From Botryllus schlosseri (taxonomy: Eukaryota; Chordata; Ascidiacea; Stolidobranchia; Styelidae), in contig ATSW01006712.1 of NCBI GenBank assembly GCA_000444245.1, positions 1 through 22,764 of the forward strand: 22,764 bases of DNA, in the 5' to 3' direction. The notes beneath the pieces were generated by a model. That model searched no databases. It saw only the letters and a program-made list of their open reading frames with translations, and was not told where the DNA came from. This document shows, piece after piece, positions 7,603 through 19,600 of the stretch (the first letter of the stretch is position 1; every line of letters begins with the position of its first letter). A program made the position numbers and the translations under genes.

Positions 7603-10600
7603 GTTTAGAGCATTGATGTTTTCAGTACTGTAACAGTTCATAATTCAGCACGGTTGTAATAACTCGAGTCATGTCTTATGACTCGTGTCAATATTTTTTG
7701 GTGACTCGACTTGAATCGAGTCAGCTTCTTCATTTTGGAAAATAACTCGACATGACCTGAGTCAATTTGTATAATGACTTGACTTGTACTCGAGTACCGA
7801 GTGATATGAATTGTGACAAATCAAGCCACACTCTTGTCTTGGTTTTAGACCTAATTGAACGTTGAATTAGATAGAAGTAGTGTTAGTGCAAGTAGGTAAA
7901 ACCTACTTGAGTACTTTGCTAAAGTAGAAGTAATTTTTTACTGACCATCTCTGGTTGAGAGTGAGATAAATCAGTATGTTATGAATGCGATGGACTCGTT
8001 TCACTCAAGCAGAGTTGTAAAAAATGAGTTGAACATATGACTTGAACTCGAGACTGGACAGGAATAAACAGCAAGCCTAGGGCTTATGAATCGGACTCGG
8101 GGCGATTTTAAAATGACTCAACTTGACTCAATGGTGAATTGAATATGACTTGAGCCAAAATTACAAATGCAAGATTGATTTCTGACTTGGTCATAACCCT
8201 GAATAACAGCATTCTATTCTTTTCAGTTACAAGAAAGTATCCTCCACCTCCTCGGTCGCACAGTTACACGGATTCTTCCACCACGACGCGACGTAGCACG
8301 ACGAGATTGTTCAACCAATCGACGCAGACGCAGATGCCTGAGCGACCGGCCAGGATTCTTCAACGACCATCTTCTTCTGATTCCTCCAGATTCAGTGCCT
8401 CAGCTCGAGCTCCATATGCAGGTTAGCATTTTTAACTAGGCCGGTCACACTTTCTTTTGCGTAAAATTTTGTGTAAAATTCACCTACCTAGTGTGCGTCT
8501 AATCTAGAAATAGTAAATTTAGCTTAAACCATCTGTTTGCTTTGATTACCGGAATTTGAATTTCCTGTGACGTGACAATTTTTGATAGGATTGTTGATAT
8601 ACAATGTTATTTCAAGTTCTCTACTAGTTGCTAATGTGTGTCGGCTGAAAATATTCAGGTTCATTTCAATATCAATATACTTGTTATTGAAGTTCTGTAC
8701 CTCCAAGAAGCTCTTCTGTCTTTTTTATTTTTCTATTTACTTATTTAATATTGTCGGTGCAATCTTTTTCGTTACCATTGCATTGACTGGGTCGCAGCTC
8801 GTCTGGAAGTTACATCTGGGTCGCGTGGAATGAATTATCACCCCCCTGTACCAAACAATGCTTCCATTCCAACCTACGACCCTACGAGAGATCGACATAT
8901 GATGGATTTCTATGCAAAGAAATTCGGACTCACTCCCAGACCCCCTGCAAGACCCATGGTAAGTGACTTTGTTTTATTCTCGTCTGTGCTATTGACTTCA
9001 AATATCATTAATAAAGCAGCTCATGGAAAAATAAGTGTGAAAATTTTGTTGCAATTGTTTCCTATTTTCTTTTTAAACTTTTTTTATACTTTGTCTAGTT
9101 ACTTGTTTCATGTAGTTTCATTGGAAACAGTAAATGTGCCAAATCATATTTACATGCATACATAACTGTTGTGACGGTACGTCACGTGCAGTGGCATACG
9201 CTAAGGAAGTGGGTTCAACATCGAAACCCTGTCCTTCTGAAATGCCATTGTTGTCTCCCATATTTATAAGCTCATTCATGATTCAGCAATTGGTCTCACA
9301 AGTCTCACATTCTGAATTGGTATCGGAAAAGGAACAGCGGAAGTTACACAGATTTGCAATAACTATTCATTTTCATGTTTCCACTTTGTGTGAAAATATA
9401 TTTTCACAGTTTTCAATTGAACAGTATATTCATTTTGAAATATACCCGAATATTTTCGGCTGACACTCGTCAGGGGTAATCGTCAGCAACTAGTAGAGGA
9501 TTGGAAAGAACATTGTATATCAACAATCGTATCTCGAAATATCAAGGTGACAAATTTCGCGTCATTGGGAGGGGCCGCTCACACTTTCATCCGTGTGCCT
9601 TGGAGTCGACCTTTATCAAAATACATCAGTCCAAGCTTCTGTCAACAAAAGGAGTTCGTGTACCATCTTAAAATAGTACATTGAACGTTCTCTTATTTGA
9701 GATTTCATGCTGGTGACGTCATATTTCGAGATACGATTGTTGATATACAATGTTCTTTCCAATTCTCTACTAGAAGCTGACGATTACCTCTGACCAATGT
9801 TCTATCTAAGCTTCGCACATGCGCAAATGCGCAGTGCTGACACTGACTCTGCGCACAGAAAATCTAAGTTGCGCACAAAAAATCCGAAGTGATGATCTTT
9901 TTTTTTTGATTGTTACGCACTGTTGTCCAAGGGTCTGCGCAGCGAGTTGGCGAGTGTGCGCAGACTCGTCAAAAATTAGAGGGAACATTGCCCCTGACGA
10001 GTGTCAGCCGAAAATATCCGGGTTCATTTCAATATGAATGGATACTATTCAATTGTATATTGAAGTTCTGTACCTCAAAGAAGCTCTTTAGCAGTTTTGT
10101 TCTTTTAACACTTTGTTGATGCAAAGTTCATTTTGTGAATAATCAATAATTGTGAACAATCAATAATTGTCAATAAATTTATAGTACCGTAATATATTAG
10201 ATATGTATTGCGGTAGATTTTTGTTTTTATGATTCTTGGGTTAAGAACCACTGATATAATTATACGGTATAATATGCGTATTTCATATTAAAGAAATCAT
10301 TACACATATTATTGCATTAAACTTTTTACAACATATGTCATTATTCATAAATAACAAATAGACCAATATATATATGACAGTACCATGTGATCAGCTGACT
10401 TGATCAATAAATCAATAATATTATATTTTCATCTGAACAAGACACACACAAAGTAAAATGTTATATATACACAAGACACAATGCGATGAATGAACAGGTA
10501 AGAGGATGGCGAAACGACCAGTTGTGATCTCTTGATCTGGTATCCACCTCGGTCTAGTGCCCGGCTCATTGGTTGTATCGCCGGCCATCATTTCACTGAA

Positions 10601-13600
10601 TTATTTTCTCTTATTTTGAAAATAAAATGCTTTCAAATGCCGTTCTTCCCCAACAGTCTGCCCCCGAACGATCGTACCGATTCGGATCAGCTAGAAACCG
10701 GCACGGAGGGTGAGTGGGTGAGATCTACGCTTCTATGAAAGTGTCGTCATTTCAAATTGTTGCGCAGAGACACTTACATTCAACGTAAAAGAAAATCAAA
10801 CAAACGTGAAGCAGATTACAAAGTGACAGTAACTACTGGAGAGAAAGCAAACTGCGGAACTGATGCTCGGGTTCGTTTGATATCGACTAGAGCCCGATCG
10901 GTCTCTCAGTATTGGGTCATTACCAGTAAAACCGATGCTGCCACCGATAATCCCGATATATCCAGCCGATATTCAAAAGATTCGACATGTAGATTAAGGA
11001 GCATTTACAAAACTGTATGGAATTGATTTGAACTGCTTTACAGCTATTGCAGTACTATTCCTTTTTCAGAATACTCAAGTGGGTTTTGCCTACCCGCACT
11101 AATTACTCAAGTGGTTATGGTTATAGAGTACTCCTTCCAGCTAAGAGATTTCAGTTTTTCAGTCAAAACTAGGGCTAGTACACTTGACTCTTACCTATTT
11201 GGAAATCGCTACTTATACTTGTACTGGAGTAGAAATTTATGACATTCTACTTCCACTGGAGTACCAATGATGACTACTTTGGTCACCTCTGCCTGTGATC
11301 TATAAGAAATAGATCAATATTCCCCGTCTATTCGTTACAGATTATAATTCTTTGACTCCCTATCCGCTTGTCTCACACCAAAATTGTAGTTTCTTTAGTA
11401 TTTTATTATTATGCTGAGCTGAATTGATTGATCCCAACCAAATGCATCCAAATTTATGACACAATATCTGTATTTGTTAATTCAGGGTGTGATCAAATCA
11501 GTTGATCCTACCCAGAGTCATATCGGTCACACCCTGTCCTATACCGTTAATTTCATTTATTGTTGTTTCATGTGCCAATGATGTTTTCTTTACGGCTGGA
11601 CAAATCAATAAATACCTCTCTCTCTCTCACACCTTGTTGTGACATCTCGAAAATTTGCTAATATTTTTTTACCTTTCTTGGCTGATACCGATATTTCATT
11701 TAAATCGTGATATTGAATCAATATTATCAATTAACCAACAATTGGTAGGGGTCTAATCTCGCCTTCATACATTAGATTAAGGACAATGACTTCTTCTTTC
11801 AGGTATATATTCGAATATTTGGCCGGAAAGGGAAAACTACGAAGAAAAGGCTTTACAAAAAGTCAGGGCAGTCCAACATTAACATGTTCCGTTTCTCTAA
11901 AGGATCATCGTACAGTTTCAAAGTAAAAGGTGTGTGTTTAACCTCTCGAGAAGTAGTATTAGAGCCTTGGTGTTTTTACACTGTATCGCAATATTGCGGT
12001 GTTTTGGGAGGATAAAATTGATAGTAATAAACTGAAACTGTTTTGTCAGATGTCGATGTCGGTCAGATCAAGAGCATCGTCATCGAGCACGATGGAATTG
12101 AGGAAAGACATAGTTGGTTTCTCGAGGTCGGTTGAAATCAACGCCTTTCTATAATCTCGTGCCATTAGTGGTGTAATGCGATTGAATTATTAAGCAGGAT
12201 TGTATTGATTTCAAACTCTCGACACTTGCCCCGAGTCTCGGAAAATGAGTCAGCTCCACTTGAGTCACTGTGTACAGACATATGTTTGTTATCTTGAATT
12301 TTTACATCTGGGGTTCCCAACCTTTTTTACACCATGGCCTCCTTTGAAAATATAAAAGATCAATGAGAAAATTAAGAAGCGTTATAAAACTGCTGTTTAA
12401 ACAGTAACTGGTAGTTACTATAATAAAATGATATGAATTCAACACCTAATAAATATGACATTGAATTCATTAGAAATTACATCTTCAGTATAATGTGATG
12501 GTTGAGCTTGTTTTTGCTTTGAAATTGTCTTAATTGCTGATTCAATGATGGAAAGGACCAGTCGTACGACATATTGAATTTCCAAGACACTGCACTGCTT
12601 TGTCTTCAGCAGTAAAGACATTAATTTTTTTCGGTATATTATAGTAGACTTGGAGATGATAATTTCTTAACTTTTCCATGCCCCCCCCCCACTAAAACAA
12701 GCTGATGGCCCCCTAGGCAACCCCAGCTTTTAATCACTGAATATCAGAATCAAAGGGATGTTTAAAGTTGAACTACCAAGGCTGAAGAAAATTGTTGTTT
12801 AGAAAAAGTTGATGCTTCTTCTTGTGTTTTTTTTGTGGCGGGATACCAAGTCTGTTAGCCAGATATGTCTAAATTCGACTTATGTACCAATATTTGCCAT
12901 TTGCAATTCGCATGCTTATGAGAATGAACCTAACTTGATATTTATTGCATTTCTTTCTTATGAGGAACTGACTTCAATTTCGTTTTTGTGAATGTTCTAA
13001 CCCCGGTTCCAATCTGATTTGAAAGAGAAATTGTGTAGCTTACTAGCTATTGTTGTAATTCTAATCTAATTTGAAAAAAAAATTCCAGTTTTTCAACTCT
13101 GCCAACCTCCACATAATATTAAAGTTCTTTCCAATCAGAAAGTGACCATCACCAAGAAAGGGCGCTCCTACACATTTGTTTGTGGGCGTTGGTTTTCTCT
13201 TTTCAAAGAAGATTGCCAATTATCGAGAGAGATCAACGCTGTCTCTGGAAAGAACGCAAAGAACGCCGATTATCAAATCACCACCGTGACAGGTTTTCAA
13301 GTTTTGCATCTCAAATGAGTGAAAATCAATGACAACGCGATTGTTGATTCAGGAGATAAACGAGGCGCCGGAACGGATGCTCACGTTTTCATTACGATCT
13401 ATGGATCCAAAGGCACCACTCCTAGGCTTCAACTGAGAGACGAGTAGGTTCTTTCACGTCTACGGCTGTGCAAAATCAAGTACCTGACAAATTCGATTCA
13501 GAAGCGACTGTTAGGCTTTGAGCATCACTTATTACAATATCACAACTGTGATATAATAATAATGCGAGAATACCAAGTATGTACCTTTTATGCGGCCCCA

Positions 13601-16600
13601 AAGAATATAATGCAAGTTCTACATCACCATGCACACCATGGCTAGTTCATTCCACTTTGTGACAATGCCGTGGGAGGATCACGACAGTGATTTTCACTAA
13701 CATGGGAAACTTTGTGCTACATGTTTCGTATGCTGTGATACGAGCAATCAAGGTTTGCAGCCGTCCATAGTGGAAAATAGTATCCAAACTATAATTCACA
13801 TTGATAAATCAACTCCAAGTGGCAAGGAGCGTATCATTTCAGTATTCTAAAAAATAATCTCTCACAACTCAACACGATTCATTAGAATTATTACACGATT
13901 CACATTTTGATACTTGAATCATTGAGCCCAGCCCTGTTCTCGTTGCGCCCTTGCCGTGTGGTGCTGACTTTTTGACTTTTATGCAGAGGTCGAAAGAAAT
14001 TTGAGCGTGGAAAATCGGACGAATTCATGCTCCGAACGGTCAACGTCGGAAAGATTCAAAAAATTCGTATGGAGATCGACAATCAAGGATTTGCTCCTGC
14101 CTGGTTTCTTGACAGGGTAAAAATTGATTTTTTGTTTCTTATCTGATGAAATGACGTCTTAATAAGATTTCCTCTCTATAAATACAACCAACTTATTTCG
14201 ATATAATGAAATCCAGATTCCTCGCTCCTAATTGTTAAAATCTGTATAAAAAAAATCCTTTCCTAAGTTGAGCATCTATTCCCAGTGTCTTCAATATCTT
14301 TCAAATTCTATGCTTGCAATGTATTGAACTCTACTATTAAAAATTCCTAGGTTAGTATCAGTACTAAACTTGAATGTTGCTTTCAGGACTACATCCATTG
14401 CGGTATAATTTATAACTCAGGATCTTGGTTACATTAAGATCTTAATTTCAGGAACGCATAATTCTGTCTGGATGCAATCCGTTTTGAATATTCAATCGGA
14501 ATCTTGAATCTTCGTAATTAAACAAACCCGGATATTTACGGTTGACTCAAGTTACGGGGTATTCATCATCAACAATCGTATCACCAAACACAATGTTCTT
14601 TCCGATTCTATGCTTGTTGCTGACGATCACCCCTGACGAGTGTCAGCCGAAAATATTCGAGTCTATTTCAATAACAAGATACTATTCAATTGTATATCGA
14701 TGTTCTAAGAGTCTCATCTCAACGTCTGTATTGTAGGTCGTGATCGTGACGGCAACAGGTCGTATTTTTTTCCCTTGTGGCGAATGGCTGAGCGACGACG
14801 AACAACTTTATCGCGATCTCATCGGGAATGAGGATCCTTCTGGAGTTGCTAAAAGTGAGCTCAATATACACACAGCACAAATTCGCCAGATTGACCACAC
14901 TAGCAACTGAATTTCTCCCGATATATCAGCGACAATTTTGAAACTGTAAAGTCCTGAGACTCCAACCTTTTTGACTCTATATCAGTGGTCGGGAACCGAT
15001 GGCTCTTGTGGATATAAGATATGGCTCTTTCACATATTTTTAATTTCTACCCAATTTTATCGATATTGCAGCAACTATTTAGTAAATTTTCTTAACGGCC
15101 AGAATAATTATTCCTGTGCCAGCATAAACATGTCTGAGAGGTCAAGACAGTGGCGTATCCAGGGTTAAGGGCTCGGACCTCTGTACAAAATCCTCAAATT
15201 TAAGTTGCTGTAGCGCCAGCGATCAACATCCCTCGCGAATTCGATGTGCCCGGCATTGCGAGCTGCGTAAGCTTGGGTTGCACCATACGTTGGTTGATCA
15301 AAGAGAGTTTTCAAATTCACATTGTCTTCCTAATCCACGCCGAGAAATAAAACTGCCTTGAAAGTGACATTCCAATTACAAATCCAAATTTCAAACAATG
15401 CTTTGCTATCCACATTCTCCATTGATAACTAGCTTTCTAGTACTGCCGTAAAATATAGGCGTAGTGCAACGTTTATGTTACCGCCGAATTGAGAAGTCGA
15501 TCAATATTTAGATTTTCGGAATCAGTGCTACAGTTATATTAGCTTAAGAGCAATTATTATAAATTCGGAGCTATTTACGATGAATTGCACTGTCACAGGA
15601 TGATGAGTAGCCTACAAGTTTTTACAGAGAAAATATGGCGCCCACGACTAATCCCGTGTAGTGAGTTCGAATTTACCACGACATCACGAATTTTCAATTG
15701 TGACGTAACAATTGACAGACATGTATGACTCTTTGGTAGTTAGAATGGAAAATATAGGGCTAACATGGCTCTTCAGACGAAAAAGGTTCCTGACCACTGC
15801 TATATCACTATATCATAAGTGCTCAGTGATGCACTTCTACTTCTATTTGACACTTTCCAGTTTTCTAGTAAAAGCTAGGGTCAGAATACTAACTTTTTAC
15901 TTACTTGTAAATCGATACTTCTACATCTACTGGAGTGCCGAGCATCAATACTGACTAGACTGACTGGCCAGAATCTATCTAAATGCAATTGATTAATTCT
16001 CCGTCAAAGACGAATGTTTCTTATTATGGTGTAACAATTCAATTGACATAAATATAACTGTCTTATTGGGTAAATCGACTACCTGTCTTCAAAATCCAGG
16101 CTTTTTGATTCTATATCAGATACATCTTCAGATCTTTGAATAACACATTTTCACTCCTTTTGTCTCTCGCTTATTGCACACTTAGTACAACCAAACACTC
16201 ATACTTATCAACTCATATTTTCAGGCAATTTCTACACGGTGACCGTGTTTACCGGCGATGTCAGAGGGGCCGGCACGAACGCAAACGTATTTCTGACCAT
16301 TTTTGGGGATTTAGGCGACTCCGGACGTAAGCGTCTGGATGATTCCAAAGACAATTTCGAACGAGGCAAGAAAGATGTGTTCAGGGTGAAATGCGCAAAT
16401 GTGGGAGCAATTCGCAAGATTCGAATCGGTACGTTCAAGGCTATAAAATTTTCAATTGTTCCAAATTAGATTATAATTAGAATTAAAGCTACAATGTTTT
16501 TTTTTCAACTTAGATTAGAATTAGAACAACAACAACCGGTACAAGCAATTTCTTCTAAATGAGTACTAGCCAGTCTTCCAGATTACTGGACCACGACCTA

Positions 16601-19600
16601 ACATCGACATCGCCCTCCGCCACATGCCACCTCATTTTGTCGCTTGCGTCTTATATTCTCTGCATTACTTTTCATTTCTTATATTCCTTCCTATATTTTC
16701 ATTGTATCGCAGTCTTGTGATGTTTTGAAACGATGAAAATATTAATAAACCTGATTGATTGATTGACACAGTTTCCTCCCAAACTAGATATGAATTAGAA
16801 TGACGGATGCCTCTTCTTTACTCCGCCTAGGCCAAGGTGGGTGTCTGATCTTAAACATTACTCCAAGTCATTTCGACACCTTCCTATCTTTTCACTGTAT
16901 CACAGTTTTGTGGTGTTTTGATACAATTAAAATAGTAATAAAACTGATTCATTGATTTGATAAACAGTTTTTTTCCAAATTAGATTACAATTAGAATGGT
17001 AGCTACACAGTCTTTTCCAAATTTAGTTGGAATTAGAATGATAGCTACAATTTTTTCTAAAAATTGGTTTAGAATTAGAAGTAAAGTTGCACATTTTTTT
17101 ACCAGATTAGCTTAGAATTAGAAGGACCGAATTCACAAATACATGAAAATTATAGTAGATTCCGAACTAGAGAGAAATACAACAAAAATTGAGTTCACTT
17201 CATATTAAATCAGAAATCATTATCATAAGCACAAGATTGGCAAATATCTGTACAAAGATCTTGGCTCGTTTTGCACTACTTCTCCTGTAGCATATTCAGG
17301 AATTTCATATATTGGATTAGAACTAAAATGAGAGAATATAAACGTTCTACAAGTTAGCTTAGAATTACATTACCGGCATTTCACTTTAATCATCTAATCA
17401 TCCTAGTCTGGTTCTCAATTTTCTATTTTCTGATATTCCAGGACACGACAATTCCGGAGTCTCCCCGGCTTGGTTTCTTGACCGAGTCGTGATCGATGAC
17501 TCGGCCACAAATCGAGTGTATACCTTTCCGTGCGATCGCTGGTTCGCAAAAGATGAAGATGACGGCCGAATTACGAGAGAACTGGTCAGCGGGAAAGGCG
17601 ATCAAGGGATTCCGTACACGGTGAAAGTGTTCACAGGTGAAATTCCATGGTGTACTTCTACTTTTGTTTACAATGTAATAATGTATTTATATTGAAATAA
17701 AATATTGTGGCTGTGATTGTGGCTACTTGGGTAGAACGTCAAAGCGTTTGCAGGAACGCATCAATCAGCACGTCCCTAGATTCATTAGAACGCGCTCGGT
17801 GAAAATCTTACCCTTGACTCACCCTCTCAAGCTTGATGCGAGAGCATTGTAAGGCCATCAATTCTGCCATTGGCAAAAATCTGTTTGTGCAAAAAAAACT
17901 ATGGAGACGACATATTTCGCGTAGTTAGAAGGGGTCCTTCACACTTTTATCAAAATACTTCAACCTAGTTTGCGCGAACAGAAGAAGTTTGTGTATCATC
18001 TGAAAACAGTACATTGAGCTTAAGCGATCTCTTTGCCCAAATTATTCGAAATTTCGTACAGGCGACGTCAGGGGTGCTGGCACATCAGCCAACGTGTACA
18101 TCATTCTGTTTGGCGGTCGACGGGGGGAACAGAACACCGGCAAAATCAACTTGCAAGGGAAGTTTGAAAGGTTAGTGAAGGTTTCATATTCCAAGGAAAA
18201 GCGGAAATATATGGGATACCTTACTGTTTGAAAGTTTGACTGTCTGCTCTCAAGTTGCCGCTACATTGAATTTGCAATCACCTTATTTTATTGATTGATT
18301 TTTAATTATACGATCTTCTTGGAGGTACAGAACTACAATTGATTATATATTCATGAAATAAATACAACTTTATAATTTTTCATGATGCTGTGTTTTTTCT
18401 TTCTCCGTTTTTCTTTCATTGTAGGCCTACTTGTTTTACCTAATCTCAAGTTCTGAGTGTAACCACTTCTGTAGTAAGATGTTCGTTGCTCGTGGCCTGG
18501 GCTGCTCGCCTTTTACGTGCCTGTTATATTGAGCATCCCGTCTAAACTTCGCATACTGAATATCGCATTTTACTCAATTGAATTTTTGTTGTTTATGTTA
18601 TTGATTGACAAATGACGAATCTCTCTCTTCTCTTTCTCGTAGAAATCGACAAGTTGTTTGCAATATCGAATCTGCGTCTCAACTGAGCCCCCTGGATAAA
18701 ATCGAGGTCGGACATGACGACTCTGGTGCCGGCCCTGGATGGTTTCTAGATAAAATCATCGTGACCTGTAACACGACTGGCTGCGAGCAGGTATTGTGAT
18801 CAGACTTGTACAAACTACAAACTATCGACTTTTTAAAGGGCGCGACTAGAACTAGATCTACTCAATTGTCGAATCTCGTAACCAGAACTACTCCCATTTC
18901 AAATCTCGCAACTAGAACTAGAACTAGAACCACTCACTTTTCAAAACTTGCAACTAAAACATAACTAACTATATTTTATTCTGAAGCTGCTCAAGTGCTT
19001 ATTCATTTTCCTTTTATCGGAATCGGACCAGTTTTTAACAAGATCATCAGTACAAGCTTGAAACTGGAAGGATTTTGACCCCCAAAACCCAGTACCCACC
19101 CCTGGGTACGCCACTGTTAGGACATATGAATCTGATCTAGCATTGGCTGCAAGAACATCACACAACAGAACACCGTATCACGATTCACACCAAACTACGA
19201 CACATGTTTTCTAATTATTCCACAATTTTTTTTTAAATCCACAACTAGAACTACTCTAAAAACCAGTATTTAGTTGACCGTCAACTACAAGATTGGTAGT
19301 TTATACAAGTATAATTGAGATGTCACGTCCTGTTTGGATAAGATCAAGTTTGATCGTTATTGCAGGTATTCCCGTGTTCGAAATGGTTTGCCACCGATGA
19401 AGGGGACGGTCTCATCAGCCGACAGCTTTTCGAAGCAAAATCTCTTCGTAAGGAAGTTTTACAAAGTGAGTCCATGCGTAAAATATACGGAGTTTCTACT
19501 TAATTCATATTAATCAGCCATCGAGATTAGTGGATCATGATCTGACATATCGACCTCACCTACCGATACAGGTTTGGATTCATTTTCATCGCTTATCCTT

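Larger units (their letters stand above)
8959..10656 (+). other. LOXHD1 intron 3: largest intron, holding a nested transposon
   Basis: A nearly complete B-family MITE (9405-10092) contains a hAT-like MITE. Before it is unremarkable AT-rich DNA (8959-9404). After it, 10130-10500 is very AT-rich with repeated CAATAATTGT words, and 10500-10656 has no recognised feature. Short frames over these positions are not genes. Confidence 0.7.

Noticed and set aside
9806-9988. Overlapping short frames on both strands
   Set aside because: They lie wholly within the 196-bp hAT-like MITE.
13089-13138. Earlier acceptor at 13088 for LOXHD1 exon 8
   Set aside because: In the required phase it meets a TGA at 13142; the acceptor at 13138 keeps the frame and gives the canonical PLAT end.
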